DNA from: Intestinibacter bartlettii | GTDB taxonomy: Bacteria > Bacillota > Clostridia > Peptostreptococcales > Peptostreptococcaceae | DNA: 64,000 nucleotides | Assembly: GCA_025148965.1 (NCBI GenBank) | Contig: CP102273.1 | Location: 1,984,001 to 2,048,000, forward strand | Reading direction: 5' to 3' | In this document: one piece after another, positions 34,797 to 44,481 of the stretch | Position numbering within the stretch: the stretch's first letter is position 1 | Layout of the letters: every line of letters starts with the position of its first letter | Notes under the pieces: model-generated | Database searches by the model: none | What the model saw: only the letters and a program-made list of their open reading frames with translations | What the model was told of the DNA's origin: nothing | Program-made: the position numbers and the translations under genes

Positions 34797-35600
34797 TTAT
34801 TTGCTCATTTCTCTAGATTTTTCAACACAAGCACAAACTGCATTTATAACGGCTGAGCGCATCCCTTCATTTTCTAATACTTTTACTGCATCTATTGTTG
34901 TTCCTGCTGGTGAACAAACCATATCTTTTAATTCACCTGGATGTTTACCACTTTCAAGCACCATTTTAGCAGAACCTAAAACTGATTGTGCTGCAAAGTT
35001 GTACGCTTGTTTTCTAGGCATACCAGCCATAACTGCTGCATCTGCCATTGCTTCTATAAACATAAATACATATGCTGGTGAAGAACCACTTACTCCAATT
35101 ACTGCATCTATTAAATATTCTCCAACTACTTCACTTTTTCCAAAAGAATCAAATATATCTTTTACTATTTTTAACTCTTCATCTTCTATATTTTTATTTG
35201 GGCATAAAGCTGACATTCCTTCATTTACAAGTGCAGGAGTGTTTGGCATAGTTCTAACTATTTTTTTATCAGCTCCTATTATATTTTCAATTGCTTCTAT
35301 ACTCTTTCCTGCTGCTATCGAAACAACTATTTTTTTATCATCTATTAAATCTGCTACTCCTTCTAATACACCATCAAATATATTTGGTTTTACAGCCATA
35401 AATACTATATCAGAATTTTTTACAACTTCTTTTGAATCTAAAGTCACATTTATATTATATTCTTGTTGTAATCTTTCAAGATTTGCCATTGTCTTTGCAC
35501 TAGCGATTACATTTTCTGATTTTACCAAATTAGATTTTACAATCCCTCCAATTATGGCACCTGCCATATTACCTGCTCCTATAAATCCTATTTTTTTCAT
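34797..35600 (-). CDS. proC: Pyrroline-5-carboxylate reductase
   Basis: A 267-residue cytosolic enzyme, NAD(P)H-dependent, that makes L-proline from pyrroline-5-carboxylate. The Rossmann motif GFIGAGNMAGAIIGG is at the N-terminus. The conserved RTMPNTPALVNEG, SGSSPAYVFMFIEAMAD and CSPAGTTIDAVKVLE blocks are all present. Start ATG follows GGAAGG. A long antisense frame over this gene is a shadow. Confidence 0.95.
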   Translation of the reverse strand: MKKIGFIGAGNMAGAIIGGIVKSNLVKSENVIASAKTMANLERLQQEYNINVTLDSKEVVKNSDIVFMAVKPNIFDGVLEGVADLIDDKKIVVSIAAGKSIEAIENIIGADKKIVRTMPNTPALVNEGMSALCPNKNIEDEELKIVKDIFDSFGKSEVVGEYLIDAVIGVSGSSPAYVFMFIEAMADAAVMAGMPRKQAYNFAAQSVLGSAKMVLESGKHPGELKDMVCSPAGTTIDAVKVLENEGMRSAVINAVCACVEKSREMSK

Positions 35601-35798
35601 TATTTCATTCCTTCCTTTACTAAATTTTTAATATAGATATATTTTTACTTTATATTACAATTATAATAATAAAATTTAATATATACATATTTTTTTCATT
35701 ATTTTTGAATTTTTATAATTAATTATATATAAATTCTTCCTATTTTAAACAGATTTGTATATAATTAATCTATATGCAAAGGTGGGGATGTAATTAAT

Positions 35799-36719
35799 AT
35801 GAAGTCAATTGGAATTATAGATTTAGGATCAAACTCATTAAAGTTATTAATTGCAGAGCAGAAACATTCTAAAAAAATAAATGTACTGTTTGAAAAAAAA
35901 CATCAAATACGATTAAGTGACTATTACATTGATGATATACCGAATTTATCGGCGATAGGAATATATAAATTAATTTTAAGTATACAAAGTTTTAAAGAAA
36001 AATGTAAATTATTTGAATGTGATAAAATTATAGTTGTAGCTACTGAAACACTTAGAAAGTGTGCTAATAAAGACGTAATTTTAAATGAAATTAAAAAGGA
36101 AACTGGATTTGAAGTTAGAATTTTGTCTGGATATGAGGAATCTTATCTTGGATATGTATCTACTGTAAATACATTAGATTATAGTAATTATTTTCTAGTA
36201 GATATGGGTGGTGCTAGTGTGGAAATCGCTTTAGTTAAAAACAATAAATTTAAACACTATGCAAGTTTACCACTTGGACCAATACCTCTTTCTAGTAGAT
36301 TTAACTTATTTAACAAAATATCTCCTTTTACTAAAAATGAATTTAAAAATTATATATATAATGAATTTAATAAGTATCATTGGTTAAAACAAGGAAGAAA
36401 TCTTCCTATAGTTACTATAGGTGGTTCGATAAAAAATATAGCCCAAATTCATATTTGCAATCATCTAGGTTACACTGAGTCTTCATTGCATAATTTCCAA
36501 ATGAATTACTCAGATTTATCTCATATAAATAATAAACTTTGTAGCTTAGATTATAATGAAAGAATAAATATAAAGGGAGTTTCTAAAAAACGTGCAGATG
36601 TAATCTGTGCTAGTTCTAATTTTATGAAGTATTTTATGCTTTATACACATAGTAAAAAAATCATTATAAATACATATGGAATTAGGGAAGGTATTTTTTA
36701 CAGTTGTTTAGAAGAATAA
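35799..36719 (+). CDS. Ppx/GppA-family phosphatase
   Basis: A 306-residue protein of the actin-like Ppx/GppA superfamily, which hydrolyses polyphosphate or pppGpp. The phosphate-binding loops are visible as IGIIDLGSNSLKLLI at the start and VDMGGASVEIALV near residue 140; GGSIKNIA near residue 208 forms another loop. It is a two-lobed N-terminal unit only, without the C-terminal HD-like domain of longer relatives. It stands alone with its own terminator. Which substrate it uses is open. Confidence 0.85.
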   Translation: MKSIGIIDLGSNSLKLLIAEQKHSKKINVLFEKKHQIRLSDYYIDDIPNLSAIGIYKLILSIQSFKEKCKLFECDKIIVVATETLRKCANKDVILNEIKKETGFEVRILSGYEESYLGYVSTVNTLDYSNYFLVDMGGASVEIALVKNNKFKHYASLPLGPIPLSSRFNLFNKISPFTKNEFKNYIYNEFNKYHWLKQGRNLPIVTIGGSIKNIAQIHICNHLGYTESSLHNFQMNYSDLSHINNKLCSLDYNERINIKGVSKKRADVICASSNFMKYFMLYTHSKKIIINTYGIREGIFYSCLEE

Positions 36720-36747
36720 ACCTAGCTATTTTTTATAGCTAGGTTTT
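36719..36747. terminator. Terminator after the Ppx/GppA gene
   Basis: AACCTAGCTAT and ATAGCTAGGTTTTT form an 11-bp stem with T runs. It overlaps the last base of the stop codon and also serves the convergent lipoprotein gene. Confidence 0.9.
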
Positions 36748-36758
36748 TATTTAAATTT

Positions 36759-37370
36759 TTATCTATTTTTATCTTTTCTTTCTATATTTAATTCTTTATC
36801 TAATTTTTTAAGTATTTCTTTGAAGTCATGGTCTCCTTCTTTTTCAAGAACTATATGATCTCCTACTATACGTCTAAATTCTTTATCTGATTTAGCAAGA
36901 TCTTTATCAGTTATTTTATCTAATTTTTCAAGTCTTTTATCTATATCTTCTATTAAATCTTTACCATCATCAATCATTTCTTTATTTAATTTGTTTACTT
37001 TTTCATTATCACTTTTACCATCTTTCTCCATGTTGTCAATAAATTCTTGAACTTTTTCTTTACTATCAACTAATGCAGCTTTTACTTCATTTAAGTATTC
37101 TTTGTTACCTGGATAATCATGGTCTTTATAGTATTTTTCTGCAGAATCTACATTGCCATAAATATAGTAACTTTCTTCTAGTGGTACTATACTTGATTCG
37201 TAGTTTTTAGTGTATACATTGTAATAATTTTCATCAACTACTTTGTCTGCTGTATCTTCTTGTGCTGTTTGTTCATTTGTATTTGCATTGTCATTTGCTT
37301 TTTTACTACATCCAACTACTCCTAAAATCATTACTAACGCGAATAATAAAACTAAAAATTTATTTTTCAT
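36759..37370 (-). CDS. Lipoprotein of unknown function, helical
   Basis: A 203-residue lipoprotein. The signal peptide KNKFLVLLFALVMILGVVGC ends in lipobox GVVGC, so the mature N-terminus is lipid-modified Cys near residue 21. The rest is highly charged and helical (many Lys, Glu, Asp) without obvious motif; a Tyr-rich stretch (YYNVYTKNYESSIVPLEESY) opens the domain. It is monocistronic between two terminators. Family not recognised. Confidence 0.7.
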   Translation of the reverse strand: MKNKFLVLLFALVMILGVVGCSKKANDNANTNEQTAQEDTADKVVDENYYNVYTKNYESSIVPLEESYYIYGNVDSAEKYYKDHDYPGNKEYLNEVKAALVDSKEKVQEFIDNMEKDGKSDNEKVNKLNKEMIDDGKDLIEDIDKRLEKLDKITDKDLAKSDKEFRRIVGDHIVLEKEGDHDFKEILKKLDKELNIERKDKNR

Positions 37371-37500
37371 ATTAAGCCTCCGATTTAATTATTTTTCTAT
37401 TTTATTATTTAACGGATTTAGATTATTATTCTTTTTAAATTAAATTTTTTTTAATTATTTTATGTATAAACAATAATTATAATTTCCTATGCATTAAATA

Positions 37501-37535
37501 AAAATAAGATGGCTTATAAAAACCATCTTATTTTT
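37501..37535. terminator. Bidirectional terminator after the sulfonate-type ABC operon
   Basis: AAAATAAGATGG and CCATCTTATTTTT pair over 12 bases with an A/T loop. It lies 30 bases past the stop of the binding-protein gene on the minus strand. Confidence 0.88.
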
Positions 37536-37564
37536 ATTTATACTTTATTTTTAGTGTTATTTTT

Positions 37565-38572
37565 CTAATCAACATCTAGTATATAATCTTCTATTTTTAT
37601 TTTATTTTGTTGCATATCATTTTCTAATAAGAAATCTTGTGTATCATATAAAGCTTTTATTTCTTCATCATCTATATCATCATCAAAATCATACCATTCA
37701 TATAATGATTTTACATCATCTTCACTTATATCCAATTCTTTTGCTACTTTGCTTATCATATCGTCATAATTATCTTTCATATAATCAAGTGTTTCATCAT
37801 GCACTTTCATAAATCTTTTAACTAAGTCTGGATATTTTTCCGCAAAATTAGAATTAACTGCAATAACTGTTATTCCACTTACTAACCCTTCTCCATCACA
37901 AACTTTTTTGCTTCCTGAATTTAAACATTGAAGTGCTGATGGTCCAGCAACTAATGCACAATCTATTTCTCCAGAAGACAATGCGGTAACTGCATCAGGT
38001 ATTTGCATATCTACAAAATCAACATCCTTTATAGTCATTTTTTGTTCTTTTAATGCTGCAACTAATACTTGATGAAGGATTGTTCCTTTAGGTCCACCTA
38101 TTTTTTTACCTTTTAAATCTTCTGGCCCTTTTATACTTTTATCATTTGTAACTAACATAAATCCTTTTGGAGCTTGAGAATAAGTTCCTATTATTTTTAA
38201 ATCTACACCATTTGATGCAGCTATCAAAGCAGAAGTTCCACCTAAACAATGTGCAAAATCTATATCTCCAGATGCTAAAGCTTCTGTTTGGTCTGGACCT
38301 GCAGTTATTTCAGACCATTTAACTGATATATTATCAGATTTAAATTCTTTATCGAATAATGAATCATTTTTTTCTAATATACTTGGTACGTTTAATGGTG
38401 ATTTTACATATGTAACGTTTATTTCTTTCGGAAGTTTTTCACTTTGATTTTTTGATGCATCACTTGATGTACTAGAAGATGCACTCTTACTTGAAGAACA
38501 TCCTGTCAACATACATAAGGATAACACTAACGATGTAGTAATCCCAATTATTTTTTTCAATTTTTTGTTCAT
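37565..38572 (-). CDS. SsuA/nitrate/taurine-type ABC transporter binding lipoprotein
   Basis: A 335-residue lipoprotein (lipobox MLTGC near residue 25, Ser-rich linker). The body is an NMT1/SsuA-like binding domain: INVTYVKSPLNVPSIL, GDIDFAHCLGGTSALIAASN and LKGKKIGGPKGTILHQVL are typical of proteins binding sulfonates, taurine or thiamine precursors. The tail is unusually acidic (YEWYDFDDDIDDEEIKALYD). It is the last gene of a permease-ATPase-binding protein operon. Exact substrate is unknown. Confidence 0.82.
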   Translation of the reverse strand: MNKKLKKIIGITTSLVLSLCMLTGCSSSKSASSSTSSDASKNQSEKLPKEINVTYVKSPLNVPSILEKNDSLFDKEFKSDNISVKWSEITAGPDQTEALASGDIDFAHCLGGTSALIAASNGVDLKIIGTYSQAPKGFMLVTNDKSIKGPEDLKGKKIGGPKGTILHQVLVAALKEQKMTIKDVDFVDMQIPDAVTALSSGEIDCALVAGPSALQCLNSGSKKVCDGEGLVSGITVIAVNSNFAEKYPDLVKRFMKVHDETLDYMKDNYDDMISKVAKELDISEDDVKSLYEWYDFDDDIDDEEIKALYDTQDFLLENDMQQNKIKIEDYILDVD

Positions 38573-38574
38573 AA

Positions 38575-39300
38575 CTATTCTTCCCCCAATTCATTTAATA
38601 TTATTTTTTTTAAATCTATATAGTAAGAGTTTCCTAAATCTCTACTATAATCATCTTTAATAATAAACTCTTTAATACTCTTATCTTTTTTTATGACTAA
38701 TATTTTATCTGCAATTGCAAGAGCTTCATCTATATTATGTGTTACAAATACAACTCCTTTTTTTGTTTTTTCATGTATATTTATAACTTCCTTTTGCATT
38801 TTTCTTCTTGTAAAATAATCAAGTGCTGCAAATGGCTCATCCATTAATAGTATATCTGGATTGTACGAAAGTGCTCTTGCTATACTTACCCTATTTGCCA
38901 TTCCACCTGATAGTTCACTTGGATAACTATTTTTAAATTTTTCAAGCTTCATCATAGAAAGATATTTATTTAAATCTTTCTCATCCATTTTCTTTGAATG
39001 AAAGGATATGTTCTCTTTTACTGTAAGCCAAGGCATCAATCTACTTTCCTGAAAAACTACACCTACTTTTGGCTTAATTTTATGTTTATTGTCTATATAA
39101 CTTACCTCTCCTTTATCTGAAGTATCTAAATTCGATAAAATTCTAAGCAATGTTGTTTTTCCACAACCACTTTCCCCTAAAATAACTGTTATTTTGTCAC
39201 CTGGTATTTCTAAAGATATATCTGAAAAAACAATATGTTCATCATCTTCAATTTTAAATTTCTTACATAAATTTTTAATTATAAATCCTGTCTTAATCAT
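38575..39300 (-). CDS. SsuB/TauB-type ABC transporter ATPase
   Basis: A 241-residue ATPase with Walker A LGESGCGKTT near residue 42, signature ELSGGMANRVSIARAL and Walker B ILLMDEPFAALD, a form typical of the nitrate/sulfonate/taurine group. The switch His is in FVTHNIDEAL. It overlaps the upstream permease gene by eight bases and precedes the binding protein by two, so the three are one operon. Confidence 0.9.
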   Translation of the reverse strand: MIKTGFIIKNLCKKFKIEDDEHIVFSDISLEIPGDKITVILGESGCGKTTLLRILSNLDTSDKGEVSYIDNKHKIKPKVGVVFQESRLMPWLTVKENISFHSKKMDEKDLNKYLSMMKLEKFKNSYPSELSGGMANRVSIARALSYNPDILLMDEPFAALDYFTRRKMQKEVINIHEKTKKGVVFVTHNIDEALAIADKILVIKKDKSIKEFIIKDDYSRDLGNSYYIDLKKIILNELGEE

Positions 39301-40063
39301 TAAAATTTACCTGCTTCCCTCGGCTTACCTTATTTATTATTTTTCTAAATATAAATTCACTTATTATACCTAAAAAACCGATAACTAATATTCCCACTAA
39401 TACAACGTCTGTTCTCGACATACTTCTACCATCTGATATTAAGTATCCAAGACCACTTGATGCAGCAATTAATTCTGCTCCTATTATAGCTCTAAAACTA
39501 TATCCAAGCCCTAGATTTAATCCTACAAATATATCTACTAAGGCATTTGGTATTATTATTTTAGAAAATATCTCAAAATTACTAAAGTTAAATACTTTGC
39601 CGACTTCTATTAACTTAGGATCACAGTTTTTTATTCCACTAAGCGTATTTAAAAAAATTGGGAAAAACGATGCTAGAATAATAATTATAATTTTTGACTT
39701 TTCTCCTATTCCAAACCATAATATAAGCATAGGAATTAGAGCAAGTGGAGGTGTGCATCTCATAAATTCTAATAATAGTTTAAAAAATTTATATAATTTT
39801 GACTTACAACCAAATAACATTCCAAGAGGTATTGCCAATATAGAACTTATAAAATAACCAATGAATATTCTTTTTAAACTAATAAATATATTTTCAAAAA
39901 TAGAACCATCTATTATCATCTTTTTAAAAGTTGTATAAACTTTTTGTGGTGTCGGCATGATATATTGATTCCAAATTTCCAATTTACATATAACTATCCA
40001 TAATATAAAAACAAGTACGAAAATATAATACCCTTTTAATCTCTCATGAACTCTTCTTATCAT
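39293..40063 (-). CDS. SsuC/TauC-type ABC transporter permease
   Basis: A 256-residue permease with six hydrophobic segments. MPTPQKVYTTFKKMI after the first helix and the EAA-type loop SGIKNCDPKLIEVGKVFNFS are characteristic of the SsuC/TauC group. It is the first gene of the operon with its ATPase and binding protein. Import of a small organic anion such as a sulfonate is the family role. Confidence 0.87.
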   Translation of the reverse strand: MIRRVHERLKGYYIFVLVFILWIVICKLEIWNQYIMPTPQKVYTTFKKMIIDGSIFENIFISLKRIFIGYFISSILAIPLGMLFGCKSKLYKFFKLLLEFMRCTPPLALIPMLILWFGIGEKSKIIIIILASFFPIFLNTLSGIKNCDPKLIEVGKVFNFSNFEIFSKIIIPNALVDIFVGLNLGLGYSFRAIIGAELIAASSGLGYLISDGRSMSRTDVVLVGILVIGFLGIISEFIFRKIINKVSRGKQVNFND

Positions 40064-40632
40064 TATCTCCCTCTCTACTTTAATTTTTTGTCATTTTTTG
40101 CTATAAGTATATTATATATTATCCATATCTATTTTGTAATATTTTGGTATATAATTTTATATATTTTTTCTAAAAGTATATAAAATTCCGAATATACCAA
40201 CTATAAAATTTTATATTTTTAATTTATATGTAGATTTTTGAAAATTATAGTACTACAATATTAGTATATAATTTTCTAAGTTAGAGATGTTAATCTTCTT
40301 TAATTAGAATCAAAAAAATTAAGATATTTATACCTACCAGAAAAGATGTTTCTAATCTGAAAGGAAGCTATTTTACATCATGACTTTATCTTGCTTTATT
40401 TTTAAAGTACTGCAGCTTTTCTTTTAGATTTTATAAATCTTTTAGAAAAGTTTTTTATTGTAAATTTTTTTATAATCGTGATTATAAAAATACGTATAGA
40501 TTTACTTGATTTTTTTGTTTATTAAATATACCTTAGAAAAAATTATAAGTAGCACATAAAAAATTAACCTTTAAATAACTAACTAAAAAAGTTGCCGATT
40601 AAAGTTTATAATCGACAACTATATTTTTGTTA
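40064..40632. other. 569-base intergenic region between two importer operons
   Basis: Contains the upstream region of the sulfonate-type operon and, at its other end, a terminator for opuC: GTTGCCGATT (40591-40600) with AATCGACAAC (40610-40619), followed on the minus strand by TTTTTTAG. The middle is AT-rich with no convincing open frame. No riboswitch motif was recognised. Confidence 0.6.
40591..40619 (-). terminator. Terminator of the opuC operon
   Basis: A 10-bp stem with one mismatch and a 9-base loop, followed by a T run on the minus strand, 14 bases beyond the stop of the permease/binding fusion gene. Confidence 0.85.
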
Positions 40633-42234
40633 TTAGTTAATTAATTTTTGTTCTACTAAAAAATCATGTGCTACTGTTTCTGGTGACTCACCTAATTCAT
40701 CTACTTTGTAATTAAGTTTTGTCATAGTTTTTTCGTCTATTTTTCCAGCTAATTTATTAACTACGTCTTCTATCTCAGGATATTTTTCTAATATATCTTG
40801 ATTTACTATTGGTACTGCATAATATGGTGGGAAGTAGTTTTTGTCATCTTTCAATACTCTTAATTTAAATTTTTCTAAAAGTCCATCTGTAGAAAATGCA
40901 TCTATTACTTGCGCTTGTCCGCTTGTCAAAGCTTGATATCTTAAAGAACCATCCATAGATTTAACATCTTTAAAGTTCATATTATATACTTTTGTAAGTC
41001 CAGGAAGACCATCTTCTCTATTTTCAAAGGCCAATGTTGGAGAAAATACAAATTCATCTGAATATTTTACTAAGTCAGAATAAGTTTTTATATTATACTT
41101 TTCTGCTACATCTTCTTCCATAGCTAATGTATATGTATTATTAAATCCTAATGGATCTAGTAACTTTAAATCATAATTTTTTGCCACACTTTCTTTTACA
41201 TGATTGTAAACATCCTCAGCGCTTCCTTTAGGTTCTTCTTTCATTATATTTACTAATATTGTACCTGTGTAATCTGCACAAATATCAACCTTTTTTTCAA
41301 CCATAGAATTCCAAAGTACAGCTGTTCCCAAGTTCATTTTTCTTTCTATATTATAATCTGTATATTCTTCTAATAAATCAGCATATATATTTCCAAGAAT
41401 TAATTGTTCAGTATAATCCTTAGACCCTACAACTATAGTATCTTTTTGTGCAAAACTAGAAAAGAAATATCTACCACAACCTATAAAAACAAGTACTAAT
41501 GCTGTAGCCACACCTATAACTTTTCTTCTTCTAGCTTTATACTTAGGATCTCTATATTCTTTAGGATTTTTAGCACTTCTTGCTCTTTTTGATTTATGAG
41601 TACTTATTCCATCTGGAACTGCCAATGTTTCAACTTTAGAGAATATAAAGTCTACACATAAGGCCAATATACAAGCAGGTATAGCCCCTGCTAAAATCAT
41701 TGTATTATTTACAGTTTGTACACCTGAAAATACTAAATATCCAAGTCCACCAGCTCCAACAAATGCGGATAAAGTCATAAGACCTACAGCCGATACTGCT
41801 GATATTCTAACGCCTGCCATAATTACTGGAAGTGCAAGAGGAAGTTGTATTTTAAAAAGTATTTGTCTAGGTGTTAAACCTATACCTGTTGCAGATTCAA
41901 GAATTCCTGAATCGATTCCCGTAATACCAGTGCTCGTATTTTTTACTATCGGAAGTAGTGAATATAAAACTACCATAAATATTGCAGGTGTACTACCTAT
42001 ACCCAAAACTGGAACAAGCAAACCTAGAAATGCCATTGATGGTACCGCTTGCACAATATTTATAAAACCTAGTATATATTTTCTAATTGATTTATAATGT
42101 GATATAAATATTCCAAGAGGAATACCTATAAGTATCGCTAATACTATAGCAATAATTGTAAGTTCAACGTGTTGAGCTAATAAGCTCAATATCTTCGATT
42201 TTTCCGTAACTAAATAATTCATAAAATTAGCCAA
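40633..42234 (-). CDS. opuCC: Glycine betaine/carnitine/choline ABC transporter, fused permease and binding protein
   Basis: A 533-residue fusion. Residues 1-210 are a permease with six helices and the EAA-type block TGIDSGILESATGIGLTPRQIL. After a basic linker (KSKRARSAKNPKEYRDPKYK) and one more helix comes an OpuAC-type binding domain starting near residue 270 (DTIVVGSKDYTEQLILGNIY). Such fusions import quaternary amines as osmoprotectants or choline sources. It overlaps the ATPase gene by eight bases. The symbol follows common annotation of this fused form. Confidence 0.9.
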   Translation of the reverse strand: MANFMNYLVTEKSKILSLLAQHVELTIIAIVLAILIGIPLGIFISHYKSIRKYILGFINIVQAVPSMAFLGLLVPVLGIGSTPAIFMVVLYSLLPIVKNTSTGITGIDSGILESATGIGLTPRQILFKIQLPLALPVIMAGVRISAVSAVGLMTLSAFVGAGGLGYLVFSGVQTVNNTMILAGAIPACILALCVDFIFSKVETLAVPDGISTHKSKRARSAKNPKEYRDPKYKARRRKVIGVATALVLVFIGCGRYFFSSFAQKDTIVVGSKDYTEQLILGNIYADLLEEYTDYNIERKMNLGTAVLWNSMVEKKVDICADYTGTILVNIMKEEPKGSAEDVYNHVKESVAKNYDLKLLDPLGFNNTYTLAMEEDVAEKYNIKTYSDLVKYSDEFVFSPTLAFENREDGLPGLTKVYNMNFKDVKSMDGSLRYQALTSGQAQVIDAFSTDGLLEKFKLRVLKDDKNYFPPYYAVPIVNQDILEKYPEIEDVVNKLAGKIDEKTMTKLNYKVDELGESPETVAHDFLVEQKLIN

Positions 42235-43363
42235 GGATACTCACCTCCATTTCCAAGAATTGTTCACTTAAAACAGAAAGTAAACTACTTCTTGTTATCA
42301 ACCCTACTAATTGTCCATCTCTGGATACTACAGGTATATGACCTACATTTTTATTATTCATGATATTAAGTATTTCAATTAAATTACAATCTTCATAAAT
42401 AAACAATGGGTCTTGATTCATAACTTTATATATATAATAATCTTGAATTCCGTTTTGTCTTAATTCCTTTACTGTTAGTATTCCTACTAGTAAATTATTT
42501 TTGTCAGTTACTAATATACTGTCTACTTTATTCGTTCTCATTATTTCCATAGCTTGTATTACAGTTCTAGTTTCAATAGCTTTTACAGGGTCTTTTATCA
42601 TTATATCTTTTGCTTTTATATATTCTGGTGCACTCCATAATCTATCGCTGCCTATAAAATCTTTTACAAAACTATTCGCTGGATGTTTTAATAAGTTTTC
42701 TGCTGTATCATATTGTTGTATTTTGCCCCCTTGCATAATACATATTTTATCTGCTAATTTTAAAGCTTCATCCATATCATGTGTAACGAATATAATAGTC
42801 TTTTTAAGTTCTTGTTGCAGTTCATAAAGCCATTCTTGTAATTGAGTTCTTGTTATTGGGTCTAGGGCACTAAATGGCTCGTCCATCAATATTATATCAG
42901 CATCTGTGGCAATCGCTCTTATAACACCTATTCTTTGTTGTTGACCACCACTTAACTCTGTTGGATATTTATACAGAAATTCATCAGGATCTAAACCTAC
43001 CATCTTTACTAATCTTTCTGTAGTTTCGCTTATTTCTTCTTCACTTTTATCTCCTTTTAACTTTGGAATTAATTCAATATTTTCTTTTATTGTTAGGTGA
43101 GGAAATAAACCGATATTTTGAATTACATATCCTATATTTCTTCTTAATTTGATTGGATCCTCTTTAGAGATTGGCTTCCCATCTATATATATTTCGCCAC
43201 TTGTCGGCTCAATAAGTTTATTTAATAATTTTAATGTGGTTGTTTTACCACATCCACTTGGACCTATAAGAACAACAAAACTTCCGCTTTCAATAGTCAA
43301 TGAGATATCATCGAGTATAACTTTTTCTCCTGCAGTTTTCACAATATTCTTAATTTCAATCAT
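42227..43363 (-). CDS. opuCA: Glycine betaine/carnitine/choline ABC transporter ATPase with CBS domains
   Basis: A 378-residue ATPase with Walker A GPSGCGKTTTLKLL near residue 37, signature ELSGGQQQRIGVIRA and Walker B ILMDEPFSALDP. Two CBS repeats follow from about residue 255 (DPVKAIETRTVIQAMEIM; DCNLIEILNIMNNKNVGHIP). In OpuA-type systems they sense ionic strength or cyclic-di-AMP and gate transport. It is the first gene of the two-gene operon. Confidence 0.92.
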   Translation of the reverse strand: MIEIKNIVKTAGEKVILDDISLTIESGSFVVLIGPSGCGKTTTLKLLNKLIEPTSGEIYIDGKPISKEDPIKLRRNIGYVIQNIGLFPHLTIKENIELIPKLKGDKSEEEISETTERLVKMVGLDPDEFLYKYPTELSGGQQQRIGVIRAIATDADIILMDEPFSALDPITRTQLQEWLYELQQELKKTIIFVTHDMDEALKLADKICIMQGGKIQQYDTAENLLKHPANSFVKDFIGSDRLWSAPEYIKAKDIMIKDPVKAIETRTVIQAMEIMRTNKVDSILVTDKNNLLVGILTVKELRQNGIQDYYIYKVMNQDPLFIYEDCNLIEILNIMNNKNVGHIPVVSRDGQLVGLITRSSLLSVLSEQFLEMEVSILG

Positions 43364-43773
43364 ATCTTTCGCCCCCCTTTGTAAAACTTTAGAGAAAGCT
43401 ATAAGTTGTTATTAATATAATAATAACATATTATTAGCTTTCTAACAATTACATTTTTGTAACTTTTATGTACATTTCCCCCTTCAATATATTATTCTTC
43501 TTTATATCACATATAATAGTACATAATTATTACATGAATATTAACTTTTTTGCAAAATTTGGTATAAAATCTTATTTAATATAATAATATATTACTTATC
43601 TAATACAATATATTAAATCAACATACTATTTTTTCTGCTAAATTATGATAACTCTCGCTAATTTTTTAATTGTGTAATTACTGCAATTTTTTATGCATTT
43701 TGATAAAACAAAAAAATAGTGAGACTTTGAAATTTAAAATCTCACTATTTTTTATTTATTATTTTTGAATTTT
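43364..43773. other. 410-base intergenic region upstream of opuC
   Basis: AT-rich region that includes the opuC promoter on the minus strand and, at 43714-43750, the terminator of the AIM24 gene. No open frame or known RNA motif was found in the remainder. Confidence 0.5.
43714..43750. terminator. Terminator after the AIM24 gene
   Basis: AAATAGTGAGA and TCTCACTATTT form a perfect 11-bp stem with a 15-base loop, flanked by A and T runs, 24 bases past the stop of the gene at 43774. Confidence 0.87.
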
Positions 43774-44439
43774 TTAATCTATAGAAACATTTAAACCTGA
43801 AAGTCTTTCAGATGGTTGTATTATAACAAGCTGCCCTGGTTCATTAAATTGAAGGTGATATGATTCACCTGATGTTTGACCTATAAAAGTCTTCCATGAT
43901 AATTGTGCTACTTTTACTTCTGGTTTTCTTCCTGTCCATGCTACGATTGCATTTGGGTCCACACAACAAGGTCCCTCTATCATCAGTGGATTTCCATCTG
44001 TTATAATAGCTACATCTTGGACTGAGTTTGTATTATTTTTTAAATATGTTGAAAATAACCCTCTTTGAGATATTACACCTGAACCTACAAATGTAGTTGA
44101 ATATGTAAGAGCTTCAGTAAATGCTAATAAGTTCTCACTTTCTACATTTATTGAATCTCCTGGCTCTAAGTGGATTACATCTACATGATATGCATTTTCT
44201 GCTAAATAAACTTCTCCACTTCCTTCAACAGACATTATAGGCATATTTTCTCCTGTTATTTTTCTTTGTAAGTGACCTAAAAGAGCTCCTCCCAGTCCAC
44301 CTCCATTATTTGGACCTAATAATAGCTTTTCAAATCTAAAATCACCTTTAAAAGCGACCATAGAGCCTTTTTTAGCATAGAATCTTCCTCTTCCTCTTGC
44401 TATACACATTAGCTCGTTAGTTACATCAAAATTTATCAT
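43774..44439 (-). CDS. AIM24 family protein
   Basis: A 221-residue soluble protein of the AIM24/TIGR00266-like beta-sandwich family. The blocks GSMVAFKGDFRFE, SGEVYLAENAYHVDVIHLEPG and AIVAWTGRKPEVK are typical. Function in bacteria is not known; the mitochondrial relative affects membrane organisation. It lies 42 bases after ispG on the same strand and could be cotranscribed with it, ending at its own terminator. Confidence 0.8.
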   Translation of the reverse strand: MINFDVTNELMCIARGRGRFYAKKGSMVAFKGDFRFEKLLLGPNNGGGLGGALLGHLQRKITGENMPIMSVEGSGEVYLAENAYHVDVIHLEPGDSINVESENLLAFTEALTYSTTFVGSGVISQRGLFSTYLKNNTNSVQDVAIITDGNPLMIEGPCCVDPNAIVAWTGRKPEVKVAQLSWKTFIGQTSGESYHLQFNEPGQLVIIQPSERLSGLNVSID

Positions 44440-44481
44440 AAATGTCCCCCTGCTATATTATAAGCTTTATAAAAATCTAAT

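Noticed and set aside
34801-35631. Long plus-strand open frame (276 codons) opposite proC
   Set aside because: It is antisense to an unmistakable proC with a good start and conserved motifs, and its translation is Ser/Thr/Ile-rich shadow sequence.
40291-40383. Short plus-strand frame SSLIRIKKIKIFIPTRKDVS... between importer operons
   Set aside because: Only about 30 codons, no start or ribosome-binding site, and the composition is close to random AT-rich translation.
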